Shown one piece after another: positions 1 through 6,923 of a stretch of DNA of 10,136 nucleotides. The position numbers and the translations under genes are program-made. The DNA is from Candidatus Diapherotrites archaeon CG08_land_8_20_14_0_20_34_12 (lineage in GTDB: Archaea > Iainarchaeota > Iainarchaeia > Iainarchaeales > 0-14-0-20-34-12), in assembly GCA_002779065.1 (NCBI GenBank), contig PEXL01000053.1, forward strand, positions 361-10,496, read 5' to 3'. Within the stretch, counting starts at the first letter, position 1, and each line of letters starts with the position of its first letter. A model generated the notes under the pieces. The model did no database searches. It worked only from the letters and a program-made list of their open reading frames with translations, and was not told the DNA's origin.

Positions 1-1
1 A

Positions 2-1633
2 GGATTAAGCCAAGCAGTAAAATTAGCAATCAGGGGAGGGACTGTAACAGGAATGGTCTTAACTGGTTTGGGATTAATTGGGGTTGCGGCACTCTATGTT
101 ATTTTCAATAATTTAGGGGTACTAATTGGGTTTGGATTTGGTGCTTCCTTGATGAGTTTGTTTGCGAGAGTAGGGGGAGGCATTTATACTAAGGCAGCAG
201 ATGTTGGTGCTGATTTAGTTGGGAAAATAGAGAAAGGAATTCCAGAAGATGATCCAAGGAATCCTGCGGTAATTGCAGACAATGTTGGGGACAATGTCGG
301 GGATTGTGCAGGAATGGCTGCTGATCTATTTGAAAGTTACGTTGTAACAATCATTGCAGCAATGTTATTGGGAGTTACATTAGGAACAGAATATGTTTTA
401 CTGCCATTAACTTTTGCAGGAGTAACTGCAATTGCAAATGCAATCGGGACATTTTTTATAAATGTGAAAACTAAGGAAAATGCAGTAAGGCAATTGTATA
501 TGGGAGTCTTCGTTGCTGTTGCATTAGGAATTGTTTTAGCATATTTTGTAGCGAGCTGGAACATGAATTTGTTTTACGTGTATGTAGTGGGGGCATTAAC
601 AACAGTACTAATTAGTCTTATTACAGAATATTATACAGATGGAAAGTATGCACCTGTAAAAGGAATTGCAGAAGCATCAAAAACCGGTGCAGGAACAAAT
701 TTAATCAGCGGATTGGCTGTTGGATTAAAAAGCACGGCATTGCCCGCAATTTTAATTGTGATTGCAATAGGCATTTCATATAATTTAGCAGGATTATATG
801 GTGTAGCATTAGCAGCAGCAGCAATGTTATCCTTCACAGGAATAATTATTGCATTGGATGCATATGGCCCGATAATAGATAATGCTGGAGGAATAGCAGA
901 AATGAGCAATATGTCTGCAAAGGTAAGGCAGGTGACAGATTTGCTTGATGCAGCAGGAAATACAACAAAAGCAACAACAAAAGGATTTGCAATTACAGGT
1001 GCTGCGTTATCAGCATTGGCATTATTTGCGGCATTTTCTGTAGAAGCAAAATTAACTATGATAAATCTTTTAGATCCTGCGGTGACAATTGGATTATTCA
1101 TAGGAGCATTGCTTCCTTTCTTGTTCGCATCATATCTGATGGGGGCAGTAGGAAGGGCAGCATTTTCAATTGTTGAAGAAGTAAGAAGGCAATTCAAGGA
1201 AATAAAAGGAATCATGGAAGGGAAAGCTAAACCAGATTATGCACGCTGTGTTGATATAAGTACGCAGGCTGCATTAAAGGAATTAATGATTCCAGGAATT
1301 ATTGCAGTATTCAGCCCGATTGTTGTTGGTTATCTCTTTGGAGTAGAAGCTGTCGCTGGTTTACTTGCCGGTTCAATTGTTTCAGGCTTTTTGCTTGCAT
1401 TAACAATGTGTACAGGCGGAGCAGCATGGGACAATGCAAAGAAATACATTGAGCAAGGGGCATTTGGCGGCAAAGGATCAGATGCACATAAAGCAGCTGT
1501 CGTAGGGGACACAGTAGGAGATCCATTCAAGGATACTGCTGGGCCTGCATTAAATTCCTTGATAAAAGTGCTGAACACTGTTGCATTAGTATTTGCGCCA
1601 TTGTTAACAGCAATTGCTTTGAATTTGATTTAA
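2..1633 (+). CDS. hppA: Membrane-bound ion-pumping pyrophosphatase (K+-independent, probably H+), 5' end outside window
   Basis: Integral membrane enzyme that hydrolyses pyrophosphate and uses the energy to export ions across the cytoplasmic membrane. The reading frame is open from base 2 and already in conserved family sequence, so the start lies upstream; the ATG at 53 is internal. About 543 residues are visible of a usual 650-700. Family motifs are present: DVGADLVGKIE (200-232), the DNVGDNVGD metal/PPi-binding loop (278-304), DAYGPIIDNAGG, and GDTVGDPFKDTAGP near the C-terminus, between many hydrophobic segments. In the GNTTKATTKGFA motif a Lys (968-970) and a Thr (977-979) occupy the positions that distinguish K+-independent enzymes; K+-dependent enzymes carry Ala at the first. 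Na+-pumping members are K+-dependent, so H+ pumping is the better inference. It ends at a hairpin/T-tract terminator. No operon partner is visible. Confidence 0.97.
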   Translation, partial: GLSQAVKLAIRGGTVTGMVLTGLGLIGVAALYVIFNNLGVLIGFGFGASLMSLFARVGGGIYTKAADVGADLVGKIEKGIPEDDPRNPAVIADNVGDNVGDCAGMAADLFESYVVTIIAAMLLGVTLGTEYVLLPLTFAGVTAIANAIGTFFINVKTKENAVRQLYMGVFVAVALGIVLAYFVASWNMNLFYVYVVGALTTVLISLITEYYTDGKYAPVKGIAEASKTGAGTNLISGLAVGLKSTALPAILIVIAIGISYNLAGLYGVALAAAAMLSFTGIIIALDAYGPIIDNAGGIAEMSNMSAKVRQVTDLLDAAGNTTKATTKGFAITGAALSALALFAAFSVEAKLTMINLLDPAVTIGLFIGALLPFLFASYLMGAVGRAAFSIVEEVRRQFKEIKGIMEGKAKPDYARCVDISTQAALKELMIPGIIAVFSPIVVGYLFGVEAVAGLLAGSIVSGFLLALTMCTGGAAWDNAKKYIEQGAFGGKGSDAHKAAVVGDTVGDPFKDTAGPALNSLIKVLNTVALVFAPLLTAIALNLI

Positions 1634-1655
1634 AGAAATTTTAATTAAGATTTAA

Positions 1656-1694
1656 GAAAGCAGCAAAGGCTGCTTTTCTTCTTTTTCTTTTTTG
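1656..1694 (+). terminator. Hairpin plus T-tract terminator after hppA
   Basis: Perfect 8-bp stem AAAGCAGC (1657-1664) / GCTGCTTT (1669-1676) with a 4-base AAAG loop, followed by an almost pure pyrimidine stretch (1674-1693) rich in T runs. It lies 24 bases after the hppA stop and just before the end of the convergent TrmB gene, so it could also limit transcription from the other side, although the minus-strand T tract is weaker. Confidence 0.75.
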
Positions 1695-1695
1695 T

Positions 1696-2466
1696 TTACC
1701 AAGGGTTTTTCCAAAAATACTTAAAGTATTTCATAAAACTTTCCCTGACCTTTTCAGACTCCAATACAAATGCAAAGGATTGTTTTCCCCAAATGATTTG
1801 AGCAACCTTGTTTCCAAACAGAATTATAACAAGCGGAGAACGCATATTTTTTGGCAGAGAGCAATATTTGTAATAACTTTTCTTGTGTTTTTCAACCTTC
1901 CAGGGTTCCAATCCGCGCAGATAAGTGCCATAACTTACCAAATCATGCATCATGTGTTTCTTCTCTGCCCTTCGCTTCATCCAGTGTTCCCACCAAATTT
2001 CAAGGCTTTTAGGCACAGCAGTATATTCCTCAAAGCTGTTTCCGCCAAGCCAGAAAGATTCCTTATATTCAATAACCTCATCCAAGAGGGCCTTGATACT
2101 TCCATTTCCCCTATAAACTTCTGCCCTTATCTCTGGTTTTGAAGCATTAAATAAACTTTTAACCTGGGGGATTTTCTTTTCAAGCTCTTTTAAAGAGAGC
2201 TGCTTTTTCTTTATCTCCTCGGCTATTTTACTTGGATGTGTGCACTGATATACCTTAACCTTTTTTTCGAGCGTATAGCTAACAAGGCCTTTTTCGATCA
2301 GTTTATTGAGTATATCATAGATGTTCCTCCTCTCAATGCCAACCTTTTCATGAATCTTGTTAATTGATGCTATGCCTAATTCCAAAACAGCAGAGAAACT
2401 TGTTTCACCAACTATGAAGTTTTTAACCCCTATACCGCCAATCGCTTGGATTCCACTAATAATCAT
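1696..2466 (-). CDS. TrmB-family transcriptional regulator, native N-terminus replaced at a junction
   Basis: Archaeal sugar/metabolite-responsive DNA-binding protein of the TrmB family. From residue ~28 on it is a good family member: the winged helix (LELGIASINKIHEKVG, then RRNIYDILNKLIEKGLV), a linker coiled coil (residues ~80-105) and a C-terminal effector domain ending in the typical GNKVAQIIWG and KYFKYFWK segments. The first ~27 residues do not look like TrmB, whose usual helix 1 is of the type LTxxEAxVYLALLELG. They are encoded by the complement of conserved ABC-permease sequence (2386-2466). The frame stays open with an ATG at 2464-2466 by chance. The native start is therefore lost and the HTH lacks its first helix, so the protein is probably impaired unless the joint is an assembly error. 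It converges on hppA and is head-to-head with the permease remnant. Confidence 0.82.
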   Translation of the reverse strand: MIISGIQAIGGIGVKNFIVGETSFSAVLELGIASINKIHEKVGIERRNIYDILNKLIEKGLVSYTLEKKVKVYQCTHPSKIAEEIKKKQLSLKELEKKIPQVKSLFNASKPEIRAEVYRGNGSIKALLDEVIEYKESFWLGGNSFEEYTAVPKSLEIWWEHWMKRRAEKKHMMHDLVSYGTYLRGLEPWKVEKHKKSYYKYCSLPKNMRSPLVIILFGNKVAQIIWGKQSFAFVLESEKVRESFMKYFKYFWKNPW

Positions 2467-2893
2467 TATTTTCAGGATTGGTGAAGCATCAAAAATAGCA
2501 CTAATAACATTTGCTGTTTTTGTGGTGATTTACATAAATACCTTTCAGGGGATCAGGGCAATAGACTTAAAATTGGTTGAGGTTGCAAAGGCATTCAATA
2601 AAAATAAGAAGAACGTGCTATTCAAAGTTATTCTGCCTGCAGCAACTCCAAATATCCTAATAGGAATGCGTGTAGCGCTTGACCTTGCTTGGATTTTATT
2701 GATTGCCTCAGAATTAATTGCTTCATCCAAAGGGCTTGGATGGCTTATCTGGGATTCAAGGAATTTCTCGAGAGCAGATGACATGATTGTAGGCATGCTT
2801 GCAATAGGCATTCTTGGATTTTTTACAAATAGGTTGCTTGCATTGCTTGAAAGAAAGTTGCTTGTCTGGAGAAATAGTTTCCAGGGTGAATAA
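2357..2893 (+). pseudogene. 5'-truncated ABC transporter permease, NitT/TauT/SsuC type
   Basis: C-terminal two-thirds of an inner-membrane permease of the nitrate/taurine/sulfonate/thiamine-precursor ABC family. Recognisable homology begins around NSKTAEKLVSP (about 2378) and runs through FLTPIPPIAWIPL, the EAA loop that contacts the ATPase (EVAKAFNKNKKNVLFKVILP, residues 75-94 counted from the ATG at 2357), GLGWLIWDSRNF and the last membrane helices. Intact family members are about 250 residues; the first ~70-80 residues with the first membrane helices are missing. The ATG at 2357 lies inside TrmB-coding sequence and has no ribosome-binding site, so it is not a genuine start. The stop (2891-2893) overlaps the translation signal of the ATPase gene, as expected of a former permease-ATPase operon. 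No substrate-binding protein gene is present in the window. Confidence 0.85.
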
Positions 2894-2894
2894 A

Positions 2895-3629
2895 TTGAAA
2901 AGGTTATTAGAAGTAAACATAAAAAGAAAACAATTTGGCAAAAGCAATTTAGTTATCCGCAATTTGGCATTCAACATTGAAAAGAATAAATTTACAACTA
3001 TAATTGGGCCAAACGGATGCGGGAAATCCACGCTGCTGAAAGCAATTATTGGGCTAGATCAGGAGTATGATGGCCTAATTAAATTAAATGGAAAAGAAAT
3101 AAACTCTCCAGCAAAAGAATGCAGCATAGTTTTTCAGGAGCCAAGATTGATGCCTTGGATGTCTGTTAATGAAAATATCTCTTTCGGCTTAGAAAAAAAT
3201 GACAAAACCATTGTTTATGATTTGCTGGAATTATTGGAATTGGAAAATTTTTCTGACAATTTCCCGCACCAGTTGTCCGGGGGAATGGCCCAAAAAGTTG
3301 CGTTGGCGAGGACTCTTGTAAATCTTCCAAATCTCCTGTTGCTGGATGAGCCCTTTGGATCCTTAGATGCAATCACAAGACATAAACTGCAAAGAAAATT
3401 ATTAGAAATAATAGAAAAAGAAAATAGCACAGCATTATTAGTGACACATGATTTAGATGAAGCGGTTTATTTAAGCGACGAAATACTCGTTATGAGCCAA
3501 AGGCCTGCAAGGATAATTAAGAAATATGCAATAAATTTGCCAAAACCCAGGGATAGGGCAGATAAAAGATTCTCAGATATGGTTGCAAAAATATATTTTG
3601 ATTTGGAAAAAGACTCAATATTAGAGTAG
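2895..3629 (+). CDS. ABC transporter ATPase, NitT/TauT/SsuB type
   Basis: Cytoplasmic ATP-hydrolysing subunit of an importer of the nitrate/sulfonate/taurine class. All nucleotide-binding motifs are intact, counting from the TTG at 2895: Walker A GPNGCGKST (38-46), Q-loop Gln81 in FQEPRLMPW, signature LSGGMAQ (127-133), Walker B LLLLDEP (147-153), D-loop SLD, H-loop His185. The 244-residue length is normal. I chose TTG 2895 because GGTGA (2885-2889) precedes it by five bases, the same GGTGAATAAA arrangement used at the other end of the window (8777-8768). GTG 2886 is an alternative, and the ATG at 2814 is inside permease-coding sequence. It follows the permease remnant directly. The ATPase is complete while its permease is truncated, so the transporter cannot work as drawn here. 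Substrate unknown. Confidence 0.94.
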   Translation: MKRLLEVNIKRKQFGKSNLVIRNLAFNIEKNKFTTIIGPNGCGKSTLLKAIIGLDQEYDGLIKLNGKEINSPAKECSIVFQEPRLMPWMSVNENISFGLEKNDKTIVYDLLELLELENFSDNFPHQLSGGMAQKVALARTLVNLPNLLLLDEPFGSLDAITRHKLQRKLLEIIEKENSTALLVTHDLDEAVYLSDEILVMSQRPARIIKKYAINLPKPRDRADKRFSDMVAKIYFDLEKDSILE

Positions 3630-3640
3630 ATATCGCTTTT

Positions 3641-3680
3641 TATGTAAAATATCGGTTTTTACCGATACTGTTAAAAACAG
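3641..3680 (+). promoter_or_regulatory. Candidate promoter/operator of the AbiE-like cassette: two adjacent palindromes
   Basis: A 7-bp perfect inverted repeat TATCGGT (3650-3656) / ACCGATA (3661-3667) with a T4 spacer abuts a second one, CTGTT (3668-3672) / AACAG (3676-3680) with an AAA spacer. A TATA-like TATGTAAAATA lies at the left edge (3641-3651). The sites end 19 bases before the ATG of the winged-helix gene. AbiEi proteins are known to bind inverted repeats in their own promoter, so an autoregulatory operator is the natural inference. The imperfect direct copy tatcg-ttttta at 3630-3641 may be a further half-site. Confidence 0.45.
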
Positions 3681-3699
3681 TTTGGGCTGATTATTCTAT

Positions 3700-4296
3700 A
3701 TGAAGTTGACATCAAAGCAGACATATAAAGTCATAACATACATACTTGCAAACAAGAAATTCACACAAACAAACATAGCTGAGAAAACAAGGGTTTCATG
3801 GGGCAGAATGAATGAGATTGTGCAATGGCTTGTAAGCCATGGGTTTGTTGAAAAAAGATCTGGCAACTATGAAGTCATTGACCCCGCAAATCTAGTTTCA
3901 TTATTTTCCTTGTATAGGAATATGAATTCAGCACTTTTAGAAAGGTTGCCATTAAGGCTCACAAAAAAACAAGTATTGGAAATGCTACCAAAGAATATTG
4001 TGCTTTGCTTGGATTCTGCACTTGAGTTCTATTCTGGTTATTGGGATTCAGACAGGGTTTGTATCTATGCTAACAATAAACAACTCAAGCAAATTGAGAA
4101 TATATTCAAGCCATGGGTCGGAGGCAATACAAATCTTTTAGTATTTAAAGTTGACATACCAATAGAAACTGAAAAAATAAAAGGTTTTGTTGCAACAAAT
4201 AAGCTAAGGACACTCATAGACCTTATATGCGACAAAAAAAGCCATTATGCCAAAGATCTGTATAATCAATTGTGGGGTTTGCAATTTGAAGAATAA
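3700..4296 (+). CDS. AbiEi-like winged-helix protein (putative type IV antitoxin/regulator)
   Basis: 198-residue soluble protein. Residues ~5-65 form a winged helix (FTQTNIAEKTRVSWGRMNEI as the HTH, then HGFVEKRSGNYEVIDP as the wing). The C-terminal part resembles AbiEi-type domains, with a VATNKLRTLIDLIC segment like the T..RTLxDLL motif of that family. AbiEi proteins counteract the AbiEii nucleotidyltransferase and repress their own promoter. Here the next gene encodes an AbiEii-like nucleotidyltransferase whose likely TTG start lies inside this gene's 3' end, which supports the pairing. Two palindromes lie just upstream of the ATG. The region GGGCTGA (3684-3690) is at best a weak ribosome-binding site. 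Assignment rests on motif resemblance and gene order; another winged-helix regulator family is possible. Confidence 0.75.
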   Translation: MKLTSKQTYKVITYILANKKFTQTNIAEKTRVSWGRMNEIVQWLVSHGFVEKRSGNYEVIDPANLVSLFSLYRNMNSALLERLPLRLTKKQVLEMLPKNIVLCLDSALEFYSGYWDSDRVCIYANNKQLKQIENIFKPWVGGNTNLLVFKVDIPIETEKIKGFVATNKLRTLIDLICDKKSHYAKDLYNQLWGLQFEE

Positions 4297-4951
4297 ATAT
4301 ACTGAAAATAAGCTGACAAAGGCATCCTATAATGAACTCCTGAAACTAGCTAGCAGGTTAAATATGCATGGTTTAAGCCCAATTCTAATAGGTGGCTGGG
4401 CAGTTTATTTCCACACTAAAGGGGCTAAATCAATTGACATCGACATAATCCTGCCATCAAGATATGCTGTGAAAATCTTTGAAAAACACTGCAAGCAGCA
4501 TGGTTTTATCAGAAGTAAATCAAAAGTAAGGGCATTGTTCAAGAAAGAAATTCGCACAGAAAGTGGCAAAAAAGAGGAGATTCAACTCGACATATTTACG
4601 TTGGCAGACAAAAATAGTCTTGCATCAGATAATTCAATTGAAATACCTTGGAAACTTGCTGAAAAATACAGTAAAGAATTACGACTTGAAAACAAAGCTA
4701 TGGTTAGGCTCCCTGATAAAGAAGTACTATTGCTCTATAAATTTGCTGCATTGATAGATAGGGAATACAAAATAAGAACTTGGGTAATGCCAACAGTACT
4801 AAATGAAAGGCTAAGATCAAAGATTGAAAAAGACAGGTCCGATATTTTAGGGTTAATAAAAACAGGTATTGACGAAAAAGAACTGAAAAGACTTGTCAAG
4901 AAAATAGGCCTTCTAAAACAGTTTGATGAGAAAATAAAGGAATTAAAATGA
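4286..4951 (+). CDS. AbiEii-like nucleotidyltransferase (putative type IV toxin)
   Basis: Polymerase-beta-fold nucleotidyltransferase. From TTG 4286 (221 residues) the core shows the GG motif (G36-G37 in LIGGWAVYF), two metal-binding aspartates in SIDIDIIL (D51, D53) and a third acidic residue in IQLDIFTL (D102). A LPDKEVLLLYKFAALIDR helix follows, and a KDRSDI segment like that of AbiEii/MNT-type enzymes. Members of this class transfer nucleotides to RNA or protein targets; the target here is unknown. TTG 4286 is preferred over ATG 4247 because residues before it are an out-of-frame reading of the preceding gene and ATG 4247 has no ribosome-binding site, while GGGGT sits seven bases before the TTG. 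It overlaps the upstream gene by 11 bases and the downstream gene by ATGA, so the three are probably translated together. Confidence 0.8.
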   Translation: MKNKYTENKLTKASYNELLKLASRLNMHGLSPILIGGWAVYFHTKGAKSIDIDIILPSRYAVKIFEKHCKQHGFIRSKSKVRALFKKEIRTESGKKEEIQLDIFTLADKNSLASDNSIEIPWKLAEKYSKELRLENKAMVRLPDKEVLLLYKFAALIDREYKIRTWVMPTVLNERLRSKIEKDRSDILGLIKTGIDEKELKRLVKKIGLLKQFDEKIKELK

Positions 4952-5274
4952 ACAAATCTTTATTGATCAAAGCAATGGGCAATTCGCCAGTAATAAAAGT
5001 ATTGGACTTCTTGATTGAGAACAAGGTATTTGACTACAGCAAAAGCGACATAGCTAGGGAAGCAAAAATTTCAAGGATAACTTTGGATTCTTTTTGGGAA
5101 AATTTTATAAAATTAGGGATAGTGAAAAAAACAAGGACTATTGGAAGAGCCACATTATACACACTTAATAAAGAATCTGAATCAGCAAAAAAAATGATTG
5201 AATTAGATTTAGCACTAAGCGTAGCTTATTCAAACATGGAAGAAGAAAAACAAGAACAAGTAACTGTTGCTTAA
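4948..5274 (+). CDS. Small winged-helix DNA-binding protein, third gene of the AbiE-like cassette
   Basis: 108-residue protein. It starts with an archaeal type of winged helix: MGNSPVIKVLDFLIENKVFDYSKSDIAREAKISR, a recognition helix ITLDSFWENFIKLG, then the wing IVKKTRTIGRATLYTLNKES. The tail is acidic and glutamine-rich (MEEEKQEQ). Proteins of this shape are common in archaea as small transcription regulators; I recognise the fold, not a specific function. Its ATG overlaps the stop of the nucleotidyltransferase gene (ATGA, 4948-4951), which implies coupled translation. The usual AbiE module has two genes, so this is an extra cassette member. It may be a second regulator, or the true neutraliser with the first gene acting as something else. 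A hairpin terminator follows. Confidence 0.78.
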   Translation: MNKSLLIKAMGNSPVIKVLDFLIENKVFDYSKSDIAREAKISRITLDSFWENFIKLGIVKKTRTIGRATLYTLNKESESAKKMIELDLALSVAYSNMEEEKQEQVTVA

Positions 5275-5298
5275 ACTTATTTAAAGAAATAGATAAAA

Positions 5299-5332
5299 AG
5301 GAAATTTTTTCCTCTTTCTTTTTTTATTTTTT
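5299..5332. terminator. Bidirectional hairpin terminator between convergent operons
   Basis: AGGAAA (5299-5304) / TTTCCT (5308-5313) with a TTT loop. The plus strand continues into a long T-rich tract (5313-5332), ending the AbiE-like cassette. The minus strand continues into five Ts (complement of 5294-5298), ending the 5335-6869 genes, whose last stop is three bases away. Confidence 0.7.
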
Positions 5333-5334
5333 AA

Positions 5335-5619
5335 CTACCAATTAGCAACTTCTTCTCCACGTTTTCTCCGGATTTGACTTAAAGCAGCATCCAGGTCTTC
5401 AAGCGAAGCTGTTCTTGCCAATCTTAAAAGTTTAGGATTAAGTCTAATCTCTTCCTGGGTTGCACCTATGCCAGATAATCTTTCTCTTGATGTTAATATT
5501 GGACCTGCGTGTGTCCTACGAACATATCCTTTGTTAGTAACCCCACTAAAAGGTTTAAAATCAGGGTCTAATTTTATTTGCCTTCTTGGCCTAATTGCAG
5601 TTCTTGCTCTTACAGGCAT
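5335..5619 (-). CDS. Unrecognised small basic protein
   Basis: 94 residues with no family that I recognise. The N-terminal part is rich in arginine and lysine (MPVRARTAIRPRRQIKLD), followed by a Gly/Thr/Arg-rich middle (SGVTNKGYVRRTHAG) and a predicted helical end (EEIRLNPKLLRLARTASLEDLDAALSQIRRKRGEEV). There are no membrane segments or cysteines. The start is well supported: GGTGAT (minus strand, 5628-5623) ends three bases before the ATG, a strong archaeal ribosome-binding site. The gene follows the 303-aa gene by 58 bases and may be in the same transcript, although AATTAAATATC on the minus strand near 5650-5659 could serve as its own TATA element. A nucleic-acid-binding role would fit the charge but is only a guess. 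Confidence 0.75.
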   Translation of the reverse strand: MPVRARTAIRPRRQIKLDPDFKPFSGVTNKGYVRRTHAGPILTSRERLSGIGATQEEIRLNPKLLRLARTASLEDLDAALSQIRRKRGEEVANW

Positions 5620-5677
5620 CCTATCACCACATAAAGAATTGGTTTAAGTGATATTTAATTGTTCAGTTTCAGAAAAA

Positions 5678-6589
5678 TCACTTTCTGAAGGTTCTTCTTG
5701 GCAATCTTAATTTTCTCGGAACCTTTCTGGCAATTTTTATTCTTCTGGCTTGGGGCATTGAACCTAATTTATGATTTACTCGTTCAATTAATTGTGAAAC
5801 ACTATAAGGCATTGAAGCAGCATTTCTTGCAAGAGGGTCTTTAATCATGCGCAAATAAGTATCAAATAAAATATCTACTTCTCTTTGGCTCATTTCAATT
5901 CTTCCTTCGTTTAATTCTCTAAAAGTACGTTCAAGCTCTATTCTTTCAGGGGTTGTTTTGCCAATCCATTGTTGCTTTAATTTTCTTACCCCTTCTCTTG
6001 CCTTTAGGGCTACATCAGCTAAATGAGAATCTAATGCTACATCAATTGCTTGAACAAATTCAGTTAAATCTGATAAATTATGAGATCCTGATACTTTTGC
6101 AACTTCTCTTAAATCAACTGGTTGACCTTTCTTTCTTTTTTCAACATCAATTCTATACTTTAACTTAGATCTTAAACTAAGCAATTCATCAATTCTGTTA
6201 AAATCTAAACCAGACAAACTTCCCAATATTGCCTTTTTTTCAGATAAAGGCGCATTTTTTAATCTCCGTTCTAATTGAGTATAAAAATCCTTACCAACTA
6301 AATGCCCTATTGGCTTTAGCCTTACTTCTAATTGCATATAGGCTTCAACTTCGTGCAATGAACTATGTTGTGCCCTATTAGTTATATATCCTGATTTAGA
6401 TAGTCTTAGCAGTAATGCTGTAGGAGATCCACCTATTTCAATACCTCTTGATTCTGCAAAATCTAAAAGATAATCATATGCTGCATCAAAAGTAGGTTCT
6501 CCGTGGGATTTTCCACCTAGGATATAACGATCAATAACAACTCCCATACTCCTATTAACCTGCTCTTCAGAAAATACTTTATTAGCCAT
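5678..6589 (-). CDS. Unrecognised 303-aa mostly helical protein with basic tail
   Basis: No family recognised. The sequence predicts a soluble, mainly alpha-helical protein: helices around residues 38-50 (AAYDYLLDFAESRG), 80-115 and 150-290. The last ~25 residues are strongly basic (IKIARKVPRKLRLPRRTFRK), typical of nucleic-acid or ribosome contact but not specific. There is no signal peptide, membrane segment, cysteine cluster or catalytic motif that I can name. The ATG follows the stop of the upstream 92-aa gene by one base, with AAGGA a few bases before it, so the two are almost certainly cotranscribed. Like its two neighbours it lacks any recognisable partner, and together they form a block of unknown genes between the AbiE-like cassette and the structured element. 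Confidence 0.78.
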   Translation of the reverse strand: MANKVFSEEQVNRSMGVVIDRYILGGKSHGEPTFDAAYDYLLDFAESRGIEIGGSPTALLLRLSKSGYITNRAQHSSLHEVEAYMQLEVRLKPIGHLVGKDFYTQLERRLKNAPLSEKKAILGSLSGLDFNRIDELLSLRSKLKYRIDVEKRKKGQPVDLREVAKVSGSHNLSDLTEFVQAIDVALDSHLADVALKAREGVRKLKQQWIGKTTPERIELERTFRELNEGRIEMSQREVDILFDTYLRMIKDPLARNAASMPYSVSQLIERVNHKLGSMPQARRIKIARKVPRKLRLPRRTFRK

Positions 6590-6590
6590 T

Positions 6591-6869
6591 TTAACAGTTC
6601 CTTATTTTATTCCTTAAATTAATCATTTTTTGATTTATTACGGGATTTATTTCATGAATTGTTTTATTAACTAAATTTAAAGCAGCAATATATAAAATGC
6701 GCGAATTCTTGTTTAATTCTGAATCAGTAAAACCAAAGCCTCTTGCATATTTAAGCACATTCTTTAGTTCTTCTGTCGGAGTTTTCATGAGGAAAGTTTT
6801 AGTGTTTGCATTAGTAAGAAATTTAAGGTATTTAGAATTCTTTTCCAAATCAACAGCATGCTTCGGCAT
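6591..6869 (-). CDS. Unrecognised 92-aa protein, first gene of the unknown minus-strand block
   Basis: Basic, Asn/Lys-rich small protein, predicted helical throughout (LEKNSKYLKFLTNANTKTF, then TEELKNVLKYARGFGF, DSELNKNSRILYIAALNLVNK). No family recognised. The ATG at 6867-6869 is chosen; a TTG two codons upstream (6873-6875) is possible. No ribosome-binding site is seen before either. A TATA-like CTTTATTAA on the minus strand (about 6897-6905) lies about 30 bases upstream, so a leaderless transcript starting at or near the ATG is plausible. The stop is one base before the next gene's ATG. The promoter side faces the 6924-7078 structured element. Confidence 0.68.
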   Translation of the reverse strand: MPKHAVDLEKNSKYLKFLTNANTKTFLMKTPTEELKNVLKYARGFGFTDSELNKNSRILYIAALNLVNKTIHEINPVINQKMINLRNKIRNC

Positions 6870-6923
6870 ATTCAATAAATAAATTTGTAGGAAACTGTTA
6901 ATAAAGATTATAGTCTTCTAGTA

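Noticed and set aside
631..1215. Long minus-strand open frame opposite hppA, and similar shorter ones
   Set aside because: It is the antisense of strongly conserved pyrophosphatase coding sequence, has no recognisable motifs or start signal, and arises from the codon bias of the real gene.
1780..2142. Plus-strand open frame opposite the TrmB gene
   Set aside because: The minus strand carries clear TrmB domains over the same bases, and the plus-strand translation matches nothing and has no ribosome-binding site.
2814..2894. Extended ATPase N-terminus from ATG 2814 or GTG 2886
   Set aside because: The ATG lies deep in the permease reading frame and would add untypical residues. GTG 2886 falls inside the GGTGA ribosome-binding site of TTG 2895.
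4247..4285. ATG 4247 as start of the nucleotidyltransferase
   Set aside because: The extra 13 residues are an out-of-frame reading of the preceding gene and no ribosome-binding site precedes the ATG.
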